Notes: generated by a model from the letters alone, not told the origin. Shown: positions 27,969 to 38,298, counted from the first letter of the stretch. The stretch is 64,000 nucleotides of DNA from Porphyromonas gulae DSM 15663 (GCF_000378065.1 NZ_KB899148.1:62001-126000), one strand, 5' to 3'. Made by a program: numbers and translations.

Positions 27969-28814
27969 CTATCTTTTATAAGGCTTGGGCTGGCTGCTCC
28001 GATCCACGTTAGGGCCATCAATCGAACCGAGCAAGGCGTCAGCTACCAGCCCTCCATGACGGGTGTATCCACCGATAGTATAGTGTATGTGATCCGCGTG
28101 CATCAATCCGCTACGCAACCATTGACGAGTTTCGGTCTCTCCGCCTATAGCGGAAGAGAGGTCGAAGCATGCCATACCATGCTCCAAGGTGTACGATCGG
28201 ATAAGACGGGAGGCCTTTTCCGTATTGTCATTAAAGTGATAGGTAGTTTTATAACGATTTCTACGACGTTTGCTCCCCTTGCCTTTCGAGCCTGCCACCT
28301 TGACGGATCGGCGCAGGTAAGATGGCGGAGGCGTGGTCAGGATGAATGGCACATCATCCAAAGCTTCACGCAGCATATTGAAAAAGATCTCCATATTTCC
28401 CCGCATTTTATCTTCGGAAAATTGGAAAGTATACGAATCGTTGGTCCCCAGCGATACAATGACGAGGTCGGGTTGCACCGCTTTGATCTGCTGCAGGTAT
28501 TTATCCTTATTCTGAGAGAAAGAAAAATAACTCGCCCCGGGAACACCTATGCGTTCGAAGCGAACTTTATCACCATATTGGGCAGCCAATTTGGCTGACA
28601 TGGATCGGGTAAAATATCCTCCACTCAGATGGCTATCGCCAAGGTGGAGAACCGTAACCAGCTTCTTGTTCGAATCGGCTACTCTGATGTGCTGCCATAC
28701 TTGGTCGAGATATCCTTCCGGTTCGTACCAAAGCGAGGACTGCCCAAACGACAGCCCGGAAGCTGTAGTAAGGCAGAGCAGCAATAGTATGAGTCTACTC
28801 ACGAATGGCATCAT
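27969..28814 (-). CDS. SGNH/GDSL hydrolase family protein, secreted
   Basis: A probable exported esterase or acetyltransferase of the SGNH fold. A signal peptide (FVSRLILLLLCLTTASGLSFG) is followed by block I with the nucleophile Ser (VLHLGDSHLSGGYF), block III (IVSLGTNDSYTF) and the C-terminal Asp-x-x-His (ADHIHYT). A basic KGSKRRRNRYK stretch lies in the middle. I use the start at 28814, where the signal peptide begins; an in-frame ATG at 28844 would extend the overlap with the upstream gene to 50 bp. It lies 9 bp before the MBOAT gene, which supports joint action in envelope O-acylation. Confidence 0.85.
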   Translation of the reverse strand: MMPFVSRLILLLLCLTTASGLSFGQSSLWYEPEGYLDQVWQHIRVADSNKKLVTVLHLGDSHLSGGYFTRSMSAKLAAQYGDKVRFERIGVPGASYFSFSQNKDKYLQQIKAVQPDLVIVSLGTNDSYTFQFSEDKMRGNMEIFFNMLREALDDVPFILTTPPPSYLRRSVKVAGSKGKGSKRRRNRYKTTYHFNDNTEKASRLIRSYTLEHGMACFDLSSAIGGETETRQWLRSGLMHADHIHYTIGGYTRHGGLVADALLGSIDGPNVDRSSQPKPYKR

Positions 28815-30189
28815 AATACTTTTTTTCAAAATCAAATGCTTCAATCATTTTCTTGGCCAACTCCCGTCCACCTCGGTGTGCCAAATGCGTGTAATCTCTG
28901 GCCGCCCAGCCTTTATCGGCCATTCGGGAAATACCTCCCAACGAATGCATAGCTCTGAGTGTACTCCAGAAAGCGACACCGTACTGTTGGGCAAGAGCCT
29001 GCTGTGCAGAATGAAGAGCAATAACGCCGGACATCGTCCGGATTCCGTTTGCAGTACGCTGCGCCCTGTCGGACACGCTCATCAGAAGGATGTCGGCCTC
29101 CGGACACACGCTCCGAAGGATTTCGATCACTCCTCCCATCTGCTTGGCATAATTGCTATAGTCTTTTTGCTTATTCGAAGCGACGTTAAGTCCATATTGC
29201 AGGATGATGAGATCATAATTGCGGAGAGAGGCAAATTCCCGGCTGACTTCCGGATTGATGGATTTGAGAAGAGTACCTGAATTGCCACGAATGGACATAT
29301 TGTCGACCGAAATACCTTGTGCATCCTCCAATGCGACGCCGAAAGATACAAAATCTTGTCCCCCGGAAAGAACACTGCATTTGATACTTCGTTGCGGATC
29401 GCTGCTCAAAGTGTATTGGCCCACGGTTTCCGTCGGAGGGAGGATGACGGTGAGCGTAGTATCCGAAGTCTCTATACGAACCGAGGCCTCGTCCGTAGAC
29501 TTATAATATAGTATCGCATGACCGAAGTTCGGCTGTCCCAAAGGCATCGCATAACGTACCCATGCTCCCTGCTTGGGGCGATAGAAATGACCGGTGAAGG
29601 GATAATGACCTTTCTTCGAACGAAGTAGAGAATGATCGTCCCACTGCCTGAACTCATGACGAATACTTCCTCTAAATCCTGCCACCTCGGAGGTAATAGG
29701 CATCCACCCTACTCCATTGCCACCGAAACGCTTTTGCAGGGCAGCACGAAGAGCATCGGTGAAAATATCACCTTCGATAAAGGAATCGCCCAATACGGCT
29801 ATCCGAATAGGCCTGCCGAGAGTTGACCGCTCGGTTATACTCGTATAGAAACGTTTGAGTGCCGTCCGTGAAGAACTATAATCCTCTATAGGGATAAAGG
29901 TCGAATCAGTTACCGTATTTTGCTCAAGCAATTGGCTATAAATAGCACTTCTGCGCTTATCGGATTTGGTTTTATTATCTGTATTATTCTCGGAGGGTGG
30001 AGTGTGTTTCGGAGCAATAAGTACCGCGGTAGAATCGGGTTTTACTCGGCGAACATCGCTTAGGAGGTCTACCGGCTTGAGCTGCCAACTCCCTATCTGC
30101 TCGGGCAGATAGAACAAAGCAGCCAAGAGAATCGCTGTCACTACAAGTAACAGCCAAAAACGTGCCATCTGATTACGCTGGCCTTCCAT
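28795..30189 (-). CDS. Membrane-anchored SGNH hydrolase-type protein
   Basis: A 464-residue protein with one N-terminal transmembrane segment (FWLLLVVTAILLAALFYL) and a periplasmic SGNH domain. Block I is IAVLGDSFIEGDIF (about residue 140), a block III-like stretch is IILQYGLNVASN, and the catalytic pair is Asp-x-x-His in ARDYTHLAHRGG. The inserted beta-rich segment between blocks recalls AlgX/AlgJ or PatB-type O-acetyltransferases. First gene of the run with the second SGNH protein and the MBOAT; its end overlaps the next start, so the genes are coupled. A -7 box lies 46 nt upstream. Confidence 0.82.
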   Translation of the reverse strand: MEGQRNQMARFWLLLVVTAILLAALFYLPEQIGSWQLKPVDLLSDVRRVKPDSTAVLIAPKHTPPSENNTDNKTKSDKRRSAIYSQLLEQNTVTDSTFIPIEDYSSSRTALKRFYTSITERSTLGRPIRIAVLGDSFIEGDIFTDALRAALQKRFGGNGVGWMPITSEVAGFRGSIRHEFRQWDDHSLLRSKKGHYPFTGHFYRPKQGAWVRYAMPLGQPNFGHAILYYKSTDEASVRIETSDTTLTVILPPTETVGQYTLSSDPQRSIKCSVLSGGQDFVSFGVALEDAQGISVDNMSIRGNSGTLLKSINPEVSREFASLRNYDLIILQYGLNVASNKQKDYSNYAKQMGGVIEILRSVCPEADILLMSVSDRAQRTANGIRTMSGVIALHSAQQALAQQYGVAFWSTLRAMHSLGGISRMADKGWAARDYTHLAHRGGRELAKKMIEAFDFEKKYYDAIRE

Positions 30190-30235
30190 AAAATTATCTG
30201 TCGGATTCCTCTTCTTTTATAGTGGAAATTGCGCG

Positions 30236-30243
30236 CAAAGATA
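30236..30243 (-). promoter_or_regulatory. -7 promoter box of the SGNH-SGNH-MBOAT operon
   Basis: The minus strand reads TATCTTTG, an exact TAnnTTTG match 46 nt before the first start codon. No TTG is seen at 19-21 nt. Confidence 0.5.
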
Positions 30244-30312
30244 AACGTTATACAACTATCTGAAAGCATGGCACCAATTTTGTTCCTTGATCAAGGTCGA
30301 GAAATATATTCT

Positions 30313-30348
30313 AAAAAAAGAGACTGCACTCCAAAAGGATACAGTCTC
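30313..30348 (-). terminator. Terminator of the rocD-ctlX-pruA operon
   Basis: On the minus strand GAGACTGTATCC pairs with GGAGTGCAGTCTC (small mismatches at the middle), followed by a seven-T run. It lies about 50 nt after the pruA stop. Confidence 0.8.
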
Positions 30349-30400
30349 TCAATAAACGGGATGCGACCAAGTACGACTCTTCCCGTAGCAAAAATTTGGA

Positions 30401-32032
30401 TCAATCCTTTGCCAAGAACGGATAGGGATAATCCGTAGGAGGCACGAAGGTCTCCTTCACGGTCCGCGGATTGCACCAGCGCATCAGGTTAAGTGGTCCG
30501 CCCGCCTTATCGTTCGTTCCACTGGCACGTGCACCGCCAAAAGGTTGCTGCCCGACAACGGCACCCGTCGGCTTGTCATTGATGTAGAAGTTGCCGGCGG
30601 AGAAGCGCAGAGCATCCAAAGCCTGTTCGATGGCATAGCGATCGCGAGAGAAGATGGAGCCGGTCAGTCCGTAACGGCCGGTGCTGTCACAAAGACGTAG
30701 CGTATCGGCAAAGTCTTTGTCCTCATAGACATATACGGTCAGGACGGGACCGAACAGTTCGTCCGTCATCGTAGCGTAATGCGGATTCGTCGTTTCGATA
30801 ACGGTAGGCCGGATAAAGTAACCCACGCTCTTATCTCCTTCACCGCCGAATATGATCTTGGCATCCGGATCTCGTTTGGCGGCAGCCAAATAGTTCATGA
30901 TATTATCGAAAGAGGCTTCGTCGATAACGGCATTGACAAAGTTGTCGAATTCCATTACGTCTCCCATTTTGATACTGTCGAGCATATCGCCCATCACCTC
31001 TTTCACGCTCTCCCACAAGGAACGAGGAATATAAGCGCGACTTGCTGCCGAACACTTTTGTCCCTGATACTCGAAAGCTCCGCGCACAAGAGCCGTAGCC
31101 ACTTCGCGCACTTCTGCCGAGGGATGAACCATCACGAAGTTCTTTCCTCCCGTTTCACCCACTATACGCGGATAGCCACGATAGCAATCTATATTGCCGG
31201 CGATGCTCTTCCACAGGGTGTTGAACGTAGCTGTAGAACCGGTAAAATGGAAACCGGCCAAGTGTTCGTTCGCTGTGGCTACCCGACCAATCAAGCTACC
31301 CTGTCCGGGAAGGAAATTGACCACACCATCAGGCAAACCGGCCTCCTGGAAGATTTTCATAAGGAGGTAGTTGCTATGAAGGGCTGTAGTGGAAGGCTTC
31401 CAGATAGTAGTATTCCCCATCATGGCAGGTGCCAGATTGAGGTTGGAGGCAATACTGGTGAAATTGAAAGGCGTAACGGCCAAAACGAAACCTTCGAGCG
31501 AACGGTATTCCACCCGATTGAGAATGCCTTTTTCGCTGATAGGCTGATCGGCATAGATCTGTCCTGCATAGTAGGCTCCGAAACGCAAGAAATCGATCAA
31601 CTCGCACGGAGCATCGATCTCTGCCTGCATCGGATTCTTGCTCTGCCCAAGCATTACGGAGGCGGCCAACTGATAGCGATATTTGGTGGAAATCAATTCT
31701 GCGATGCGCAACATTACGGAAGCACGCTCAGTCCATGGCAGACGGCTCCAATCCTGACGAGCCTTTTCGGCAGTTTCGATAGCTTGGAGCACTTCTTTCT
31801 CCCCTACCCGATGATAGGTGGCCAGTCGGACAGCGTGGTTGTGGGGCATCACCACAGTGCCGGTATCGCCCGTTCGTATCTCTTTGCCTCCTATGATAAC
31901 AGGAATCTCTATAGGCGTAGACAGTTGGCGTTGAAGCTCCTCTTTCAGTTTTTTTCTTTCCGGCGAACCCGGAGCATAGCCGTAAACCGGCTCATTGACC
32001 GGCTTGGCAAAAGTAAAATGCGAATTATTCAT
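30401..32032 (-). CDS. pruA: L-glutamate gamma-semialdehyde dehydrogenase (P5C dehydrogenase)
   Basis: Oxidises glutamate 5-semialdehyde, in equilibrium with pyrroline-5-carboxylate, to glutamate with NAD+. The 543-residue aldehyde dehydrogenase has the catalytic Glu in GETGGKNFVMVHP and the catalytic Cys in EYQGQKCSAASRAYIP. The NAD-binding part contains FTGSTATFNTLW. The ornithine aminotransferase gene upstream on the same strand supplies the substrate, and CtlX lies between them. It starts 77 nt after ctlX, and a terminator follows. No proline dehydrogenase gene is seen here. Confidence 0.94.
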   Translation of the reverse strand: MNNSHFTFAKPVNEPVYGYAPGSPERKKLKEELQRQLSTPIEIPVIIGGKEIRTGDTGTVVMPHNHAVRLATYHRVGEKEVLQAIETAEKARQDWSRLPWTERASVMLRIAELISTKYRYQLAASVMLGQSKNPMQAEIDAPCELIDFLRFGAYYAGQIYADQPISEKGILNRVEYRSLEGFVLAVTPFNFTSIASNLNLAPAMMGNTTIWKPSTTALHSNYLLMKIFQEAGLPDGVVNFLPGQGSLIGRVATANEHLAGFHFTGSTATFNTLWKSIAGNIDCYRGYPRIVGETGGKNFVMVHPSAEVREVATALVRGAFEYQGQKCSAASRAYIPRSLWESVKEVMGDMLDSIKMGDVMEFDNFVNAVIDEASFDNIMNYLAAAKRDPDAKIIFGGEGDKSVGYFIRPTVIETTNPHYATMTDELFGPVLTVYVYEDKDFADTLRLCDSTGRYGLTGSIFSRDRYAIEQALDALRFSAGNFYINDKPTGAVVGQQPFGGARASGTNDKAGGPLNLMRWCNPRTVKETFVPPTDYPYPFLAKD

Positions 32033-32109
32033 TGTTTTTTATTTCTTCTTGTATATGATTCTGATGAATGGCGGGATGAAGCTATCGAAGCATATTTGCT
32101 CGTCCTTCA

Positions 32110-33039
32110 TTATCCCTGAGGCAGGAATATCTCTGCCAACATACAGCGTGCGGAACCACCGCCGTTCTTTTCGATCGTGGTCAGTTCCGGAGCTACGATC
32201 GTACTGAACCCTTCTATTTCAGCTACCTGCTCTTCAGTCAAGGAACGGCGAGCCTCGGCACTCATCACCAACAGGGATTGGCCTGTCTCGCTCTCCACTT
32301 CGAGCATATTGCCGGCGAAGTGTTCCACCTGCTCCGTACTAATGGCTATGATGCGGTGTCCTGTAGCAGTCAGGCTATTCACCACCATACTGCGCTCGGC
32401 TTCGTCTCTGATGCACTCCAAACAAACGATCGCATAGCGCGAAGCTACGCACATCATCACATTGGTATGATAGATAGGAGCACCATTCGCATCTGTGGCG
32501 GTAAAAATCAATCCTTTGTAGTCCAACTCCCGACAGAACTCTTCCAACACCTTCGGATTGGTACGTTCGGATGAGCAGCAGTAAGCTATACGATTGACCC
32601 TGTCCAATACCATACTGCCCGTACCTTCGAGAAAACAATTGTCTCGCTCGTAGCCGGAGAGATTGATGATGCGTTCTACCCCTTCCATTTCACCAACGGT
32701 AGCCAATACGGGTAATTTCCGCTCTTGCTGCCTGTTAGGTGCATACATGGGGTAAAGCACCAATTCGCCTGTGACATGCGTGCTGAACCAATTGTTCGGG
32801 AATATCGAGTCGGGTGTATGAGGTGTCTTCGAATCCTGAATGACCCATACATCTACTCCGTGTTCGCGCAATAGATTGACGTAGTTGTCAAACTCTTTTT
32901 TCGCTTCCCTTGCTACTGCTTCGGGTACTCCCGTTTCTTTCTGGAAGCTGTTGTTTGTGGCCGTCTCGGCATTAAATCCAAAGAGAGCCGGGCGCACCAT
33001 CAGCACGCGGTTCGTGGCCTGCTTGCGAATAAGAGCCAT
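32110..33039 (-). CDS. ctlX: Citrulline hydrolase CtlX-like (guanidino-modifying enzyme fold)
   Basis: A 309-residue member of the arginine deiminase/amidinotransferase fold that matches the CtlX type, named for converting free citrulline to ornithine, CO2 and ammonia. Likely active-site elements are the N-terminal DSIFPNNWFSTH, Glu in CFLEGTGSMVLDR, His in PIYHTNVMMCV and the C-terminal nucleophile Cys in GGGSARCMLAEIF. There is no signal peptide, so it is cytoplasmic, unlike PPAD. It lies 6 bp after rocD, which makes the next step of its product. A dimethylarginine or arginine hydrolase is the alternative; the operon favours citrulline. Confidence 0.85.
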   Translation of the reverse strand: MALIRKQATNRVLMVRPALFGFNAETATNNSFQKETGVPEAVAREAKKEFDNYVNLLREHGVDVWVIQDSKTPHTPDSIFPNNWFSTHVTGELVLYPMYAPNRQQERKLPVLATVGEMEGVERIINLSGYERDNCFLEGTGSMVLDRVNRIAYCCSSERTNPKVLEEFCRELDYKGLIFTATDANGAPIYHTNVMMCVASRYAIVCLECIRDEAERSMVVNSLTATGHRIIAISTEQVEHFAGNMLEVESETGQSLLVMSAEARRSLTEEQVAEIEGFSTIVAPELTTIEKNGGGSARCMLAEIFLPQG

Positions 33040-33045
33040 GAGTGT

Positions 33046-34275
33046 TTACTCTAAGACCTTGATGGATTCCTTGATAATCTCCACAGCCTGCGCCAGCTCC
33101 TCACGTGTGATACAAAGCGGTGGAGCCAAGCGAATGATATGGCGATGCGTCGGTTTGGCCAGAAGTCCGCGCTCGGCCATTGCCTCGCACACGTCCCATG
33201 CCTCGTGTCCATTGTGCGGTTCGATGACAATGGCATTGAGCATACCTCGTCCACGTACCAATTTCAGTAGAGGACTCTTGATTTTGAGCAACTCTCCTCT
33301 GAAATACTGTCCCAGCTCTTCGGCTCTCTCCGGCAAGCGTTCTTCTTTCACCACCGTAAGGGCAGCCATCGCCACCTTGCACGCAAGGGGGAATCCCCCG
33401 AAAGTGGAACCATGCTCGCCCGGCTTGATCGTAAGCATGACCTCATCGTCCGCCAATACGCAACTTACCGGCAATACTCCACCGGAAATAGCTTTGCCGA
33501 GTACAACAATATCGGGACGAACGTCATCATGATCGCAGCAGAGCATCCGCCCCGTTCGTGCGATACCGGTCTGCACTTCGTCAGCCACAAAGAGGGCATG
33601 ATACTTACGACAAAGCTCCGCAGCACGACGGATATAGCCATCATCGGGAACGAAGACACCGGCCTCGCCCTGTATCGGCTCTACTACAAAAGCAGCTACA
33701 TGGTCTTTGTGCTCCTCCAAGGCCTTCTCCAAGGCTTCTATATTATTATAAGGTATATTGACGAAGCCCGGTGTATAAGGGCCATAATCGGTATAGCTGT
33801 CGGGATCGGAACTCATGGAAACGATACTGATGGTGCGGCCATGGAAGTTGCCATCGCATACGATGATGACAGCTTTCTCTTCGGGTATTCCTTTCACACG
33901 ATAACCCCAGCGACGAGAAAGTTTCAGAGCTGTCTCCACAGCCTCCGCACCCGAATTCATCGGCAACATCTTATCATAGCCGAAATAATGGTGCATAAAC
34001 TCTTCGTATTCACCCAGACAATCGTTGTAGAAAGCTCGTGAAGTCAGACAGATTTTTTCCGCCTGCTCCTTCAGTGCTGCTATGATTTTCGGATGACAAT
34101 GCCCCTGATTGACGGCACTATAAGCAGAAAGGAAGTCGAAATAACGCTTCCCATCCACATCCCACACATAAGCACCCTGACCACGAGAGAGTACCACCTC
34201 GAGCGGATGATAGTTGTGAGCACCGTAGCGATGCTCAAGATCAACATAATACTTTGCTTTTTCGGACAAAACCAT
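33046..34275 (-). CDS. rocD: Ornithine aminotransferase
   Basis: A PLP enzyme that converts ornithine and 2-oxoglutarate to glutamate semialdehyde and glutamate. The 409 residues show the class III aminotransferase layout: [20 protein letters not shown] near the N-terminus, the PLP-contacting Asp in [15 protein letters not shown] and the PLP Lys in [15 protein letters not shown]. First gene of a three-gene operon with ctlX and pruA. The preference for ornithine over acetylornithine is inferred from the RocD-type N-terminus ([18 protein letters not shown]) and from the neighbours. Confidence 0.93.
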   Translation of the reverse strand: MVLSEKAKYYVDLEHRYGAHNYHPLEVVLSRGQGAYVWDVDGKRYFDFLSAYSAVNQGHCHPKIIAALKEQAEKICLTSRAFYNDCLGEYEEFMHHYFGYDKMLPMNSGAEAVETALKLSRRWGYRVKGIPEEKAVIIVCDGNFHGRTISIVSMSSDPDSYTDYGPYTPGFVNIPYNNIEALEKALEEHKDHVAAFVVEPIQGEAGVFVPDDGYIRRAAELCRKYHALFVADEVQTGIARTGRMLCCDHDDVRPDIVVLGKAISGGVLPVSCVLADDEVMLTIKPGEHGSTFGGFPLACKVAMAALTVVKEERLPERAEELGQYFRGELLKIKSPLLKLVRGRGMLNAIVIEPHNGHEAWDVCEAMAERGLLAKPTHRHIIRLAPPLCITREELAQAVEIIKESIKVLE

Positions 34276-34749
34276 AATTGATTCGGTAGTAGAATTAGGA
34301 CGGTATATCGAGGCAGACCCAACAGATATGCCCCATACCTTATATTCAAGCCAATATCGGCGGCATCAAATATAGAAAACAAATCAATTGGAATTATCAT
34401 TCTGTCAATATTTTTAGAACCACACAAACAAAATCATAGAACAATGCAAATTTCACAAGACAAATCAACCAACCATCAACTCTCGTCCATGATAAGAAAA
34501 GAAAATAAAACCTTGTAATATGGTGATTTTGACGGCCTATAAGAAAGTTGTATCAGAAGAGGAAAAAGGTCTAATAAACTCATTATACTCTTCAAAAAAC
34601 TCTGTGACTATAATCATTAACTAAACTGTCCCTATTCTCAATGACTTTTTTCGGTGCATGCCAATACGTAAATAATCTGTTCCTTTGCAAAAAATTATCC
34701 CCGAGAGATTTATCGCTCAAGTCGTAACAGAAGAACAAATAATACCGCT
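34276..34749. other. Divergent intergenic region, rocD / panC
   Basis: 474 bp, clearly more AT-rich than its surroundings. It holds the rocD -7 box and a one-mismatch box (TTCCTTTG, 34680-34687) before panC. I see no gene and no palindromic repeat. Confidence 0.5.
34367..34374 (-). promoter_or_regulatory. -7 promoter box of rocD-ctlX-pruA
   Basis: The minus strand reads TATATTTG, an exact TAnnTTTG match 91 nt before the rocD start. No TTG is seen at the ideal spacing. Confidence 0.45.
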
Positions 34750-35595
34750 ATGGAAATTTTCAATACCGTCGCTTCACTCAAGAACTTTGTGGCACATGCT
34801 CGCGCCAAAGGGAAAACCATCGGCCTCGTCCCCACAATGGGAGCCTTGCACCGAGGACACATCAGTCTGATCAACCGTGCCGTAGCCGATTGCGACATTT
34901 GCGTGGCAAGCGTATTCGTCAATCCTACACAATTCAATGATAAACGCGATCTGGAATGTTATCCCCGCACACCGGAAGCCGATGCAGCAGTCTTGGCAGA
35001 AGCCGGCTGTCATGCCGTATTCATGCCCTCCGTAGAAGAGGTATATCCCGAACCGGACACTCGCGTATTCGATCTGGGCAGTGTGGCAGAAGTGATGGAA
35101 GGCAAGTATCGCCCCGGACACTTCAATGGCGTGGTGCAGGTGGTAAGCAAACTCTTCATGATGGTGGAGCCGGACAAAGCATATTTCGGGGAAAAGGATT
35201 TCCAGCAAATCGCTGTTATCCGCAGCATGGTGAATCTGCTTGGCTTACCCGTTACAATCGTGGCCTGTCCTATTGTCCGCGAAGAGGACGGACTTGCACT
35301 CAGTAGCCGTAACGTCCGTCTCGGCTCCGAAGAGCGTGCCATAGCTCCATCCATCGCTCGTATCCTCAAACAAAGCCGCACACTCCGTCCCGCACACTCA
35401 CCTGAACTCGTTACGCGATGGGTGACGGAAAGCCTCAATGCCCTGCCCCATCTGCAAGTGGAATACTTCGAAATAGTAGATGGGAATTCCTTACAAAAGA
35501 TCGACAACTGGCAGGATACCAACCATGCCGTGGGTTGTATTACGGTGTATTGCGGAGAGGTTCGCCTGATCGATAATATCAAATATGAAGATTAG
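34750..35595 (+). CDS. panC: Pantothenate synthetase
   Basis: Joins pantoate and beta-alanine with ATP to make pantothenate for coenzyme A. The 281 residues have the HIGH-type motif in [14 protein letters not shown], the pantoate-binding FVNPTQFN, the [11 protein letters not shown] and [11 protein letters not shown] signatures, and the KMSKS-like LALSSRN. The stop overlaps the next start by 11 bp, so panC is coupled to the glycosidase-like gene. Confidence 0.96.
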   Translation: MEIFNTVASLKNFVAHARAKGKTIGLVPTMGALHRGHISLINRAVADCDICVASVFVNPTQFNDKRDLECYPRTPEADAAVLAEAGCHAVFMPSVEEVYPEPDTRVFDLGSVAEVMEGKYRPGHFNGVVQVVSKLFMMVEPDKAYFGEKDFQQIAVIRSMVNLLGLPVTIVACPIVREEDGLALSSRNVRLGSEERAIAPSIARILKQSRTLRPAHSPELVTRWVTESLNALPHLQVEYFEIVDGNSLQKIDNWQDTNHAVGCITVYCGEVRLIDNIKYED

Positions 35596-37132
35596 CTGTC
35601 TCACAGGGTGGTTCGTCGGTATTGCTACACTGCTATTCACCGGCTGCGGCACTAAAAAGGTCGTACCCTCTCCCCCCACAGTGAAGCCTCTTCCGGACAC
35701 GGCGATTGCAGCTCCTGTCATCGAACCGTGGGTCAGTCCGGTGAGAGAGGAGATGCGTGGGGTATGGCTGACCACCATATACGGACTCGACTGGCCGCAA
35801 CGCTCCGCTCCTACAGCCGAAGGACTGCGAAAACAGAGAGAAGAACTCTGCCGTATTCTGGACAGGCTCAAGCGTGAGAAGTTCAACACCGTGTTCTTTC
35901 AGGTGCGTCATCGCGGAGATGTCATTTACCCCTCTGAGATAGAACCCCAATCGACCATATTCACCGGAGCAGGCAAGCCCGACTACGACCCACTGGAGTT
36001 TGCCCTGAAAGAGTGCCACAAGCGAGGTCTGGCTTTCCATGCCTGGCTGATCGTCACTCCCTTGGGACCGGACAAACACATACGTTCGCTGAAAGGCAAA
36101 TCGGTCAAAAGTCGTCATCCCGAATGGTGTGTACGACACAATAATCTATGGTACCTCAATCCGGGCATACCCGAAGCAAGAGCCTACTTTGCATCCCTCG
36201 TTCGTGAGATCGTAGAGAAATACCCCGTTGATGGCATTCACCTCGACTATATGCGCTATCCGGAAAAAGCCAAAAGCTTCGACGATGCTGCCACCTATAA
36301 ACGGTACGGCAGCAATATGGATCTGGCAGCATGGCGACGGCGCAATCTGTCCGACCTCATGGAAAATGTCCACCGAGCTGCGACGGAAAAGACTCCATGG
36401 GTGCAGGTAAGTGTAGCTACTATCGGCCGTCTGAGGAAACTGGCAGGTAAACGCGGTGGCGACTGGACAGCCTACGAGGGAGTACATCAGGATCCGGTAG
36501 TCTGGGCAAAGGAAGGGAGTGTAGACTTTCTGGTGCCGATGCTATACTACCGTGACGACCTCTTTTATCCCTTCCTCGAAGATTGGAAAGCGCAGCTACC
36601 CGATCTACCGATTATACCGGGATTAGCCACCTATCGGGTTGTGGACAACAGTCGGTGGCCGGCTCAAGTCATCGGAGAACAAATCGATTCCGCCCGTCAC
36701 ATGGGATTCCCCGGTGTCTGCTTCTTCCGAGAAGATCAGTTGCGCCATGAAAGCAATGGCATACCGCAGATCATTCGCGAGCGATTCGCTGAAGACGTGG
36801 TACCTATCCCCATACATCGCAAGGGTTTTGCCGCCCCCATAAAAGCAGAAACTCCTCAGCTGACACGCCGGACAGCTGGCAAAATCGCTGTGAGCTGGAA
36901 TAAAGCTGTCGGAGAAACAGCTAAAGTATCCTATCGCCTCTTCCTCAGAAGATTCGACACCGCCGGCCGGATGCAAGACAGGCTGGTGGCTGACCGCATC
37001 GAAGACAACTCCTACCTGCTACCCAAGGAACTAACAGCGGAAGCCACGCGGATAGAAGTACGCCTCCAAGCCATCAACAAAATGAATGTGGCAGGCCCCA
37101 TATCCGCTCCCACAAGTATGGAGATCAAGTGA
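35585..37132 (+). CDS. Family 10 glycosyl hydrolase-like (GHL10) lipoprotein
   Basis: A 515-residue protein with a lipoprotein signal peptide (lipobox LFTGC, Cys about residue 21). The GHL10/DUF187 catalytic-type barrel follows, starting [18 protein letters not shown] and including [12 protein letters not shown] and [10 protein letters not shown]-terminal beta domain of fibronectin type III style comes after about residue 415. Relatives are thought to act on peptidoglycan or exopolysaccharide glycans, but the substrate is not shown here. It overlaps panC at the start and hemW at the stop (GTGA), which suggests one transcript. Confidence 0.85.
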   Translation: MKISCLTGWFVGIATLLFTGCGTKKVVPSPPTVKPLPDTAIAAPVIEPWVSPVREEMRGVWLTTIYGLDWPQRSAPTAEGLRKQREELCRILDRLKREKFNTVFFQVRHRGDVIYPSEIEPQSTIFTGAGKPDYDPLEFALKECHKRGLAFHAWLIVTPLGPDKHIRSLKGKSVKSRHPEWCVRHNNLWYLNPGIPEARAYFASLVREIVEKYPVDGIHLDYMRYPEKAKSFDDAATYKRYGSNMDLAAWRRRNLSDLMENVHRAATEKTPWVQVSVATIGRLRKLAGKRGGDWTAYEGVHQDPVVWAKEGSVDFLVPMLYYRDDLFYPFLEDWKAQLPDLPIIPGLATYRVVDNSRWPAQVIGEQIDSARHMGFPGVCFFREDQLRHESNGIPQIIRERFAEDVVPIPIHRKGFAAPIKAETPQLTRRTAGKIAVSWNKAVGETAKVSYRLFLRRFDTAGRMQDRLVADRIEDNSYLLPKELTAEATRIEVRLQAINKMNVAGPISAPTSMEIK

Positions 37133-38259
37133 CAGGACTATACATTCATATTCCTTTCTGTGCCACGCGCTGCTCGTATTGCGACTTCTATTCGCAGACG
37201 AACAGCGCGCTTCGTTCGGAGTATATACAGGCACTGATCGCCGAGATGAGTATTCGTCGTACCGAAGTCACCGATACGATCGGCACCCTTTACTTCGGAG
37301 GAGGGACTCCATCGCTTCTTTCCCCACAGGAAATAGGCCGTATTATAGAGCAGGTCTATAAACTTTTCTCATTTTCTTCCGATGTCGAGATTACCTTGGA
37401 GGCCAATCCCGACGATCTGAATACAGGTTATGTGCAGGAACTTCGGACTCTGCCGATCAATCGAATAAGTATGGGAGCACAGAGTTTCCACGATGAAGAC
37501 CTGCACTTCCTCAATCGTCGGCACAATGCTCGCCAAGTGTACGAAGCAGTGGATACCTGCCGCAAAGCAGGACTTACCAACCTGAGTATCGACCTTATTT
37601 ACGGTCTGCCCAGGCAGACACCTGCTCGCTGGCAAGAGAATATCTCCGCAGTGCTTGCTCTCTCCCCACCCCACCTGTCCGCCTACCATCTGATATACGA
37701 AGAAGGAACACCCCTGACACGCCTACTCCATGCAGGAAAAGTGCGCGAAGTGAACGAGGAAGTAAGCCTCGAATTCTTCCGTATGCTTCGAGAACAGCTG
37801 ACAGGAGCCGGCTATGAACACTACGAGATTTCCAATTTTGCCCGTTCCGGTTATCACTCTCGCCACAACAGCTCCTATTGGCAGGATACTCCCTATCTGG
37901 GTCTTGGCCCATCGGCACACAGTTTCGATGGACGGCGTACAAGGCGATGCAATCCCTCCGATATACGCCGATACATAGTCTCCATGGCAGCAGGAAAGCC
38001 TCTCTTCACGGAAGAAATCCTGACCGATAACGACCGTTACAACGAAGTAATCATGACCCGTCTCCGCACTGCCCGTGGTTTATCGCCCGATCAGGTAGGC
38101 TATCTCTTCGGAAAGGAATCTGCCGAACGGTGTATTCGGACAGCTGCTCCTTTTATCCGCGACGGTCTCCTCCACGAAGAAACCGATGGACGAATACGGC
38201 TCACGGAAAAAGGGATATTCCTCTCGGACAGGATTATTTCCGAATTCTTCATCGTCTAA
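37129..38259 (+). CDS. hemW: Radical SAM heme chaperone HemW
   Basis: A 376-residue radical SAM protein with the cluster motif CATRCSYCDFY close to the N-terminus, GGGTPSLL, and the HemN-like C-terminal domain. The cysteine arrangement and short N-terminus are HemW type (heme insertion) and not the coproporphyrinogen dehydrogenase HemN. P. gingivalis depends on external heme, so a heme-trafficking role fits. The start is a GTG that overlaps the preceding stop by 4 bp. Confidence 0.9.
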   Translation: MTGLYIHIPFCATRCSYCDFYSQTNSALRSEYIQALIAEMSIRRTEVTDTIGTLYFGGGTPSLLSPQEIGRIIEQVYKLFSFSSDVEITLEANPDDLNTGYVQELRTLPINRISMGAQSFHDEDLHFLNRRHNARQVYEAVDTCRKAGLTNLSIDLIYGLPRQTPARWQENISAVLALSPPHLSAYHLIYEEGTPLTRLLHAGKVREVNEEVSLEFFRMLREQLTGAGYEHYEISNFARSGYHSRHNSSYWQDTPYLGLGPSAHSFDGRRTRRCNPSDIRRYIVSMAAGKPLFTEEILTDNDRYNEVIMTRLRTARGLSPDQVGYLFGKESAERCIRTAAPFIRDGLLHEETDGRIRLTEKGIFLSDRIISEFFIV

Positions 38260-38298
38260 CCATCTCCGGCACAAGACCAATACTCCCCAATATAGCTT

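Noticed and set aside
30779-32119. 446-codon open frame on the plus strand
   Set aside because: Antisense to pruA; no domain features.
34276-34749. AT-rich gap considered as a possible replication or attachment site
   Set aside because: No DnaA-box cluster, direct repeats or tRNA end is seen; AT richness with promoters explains it.
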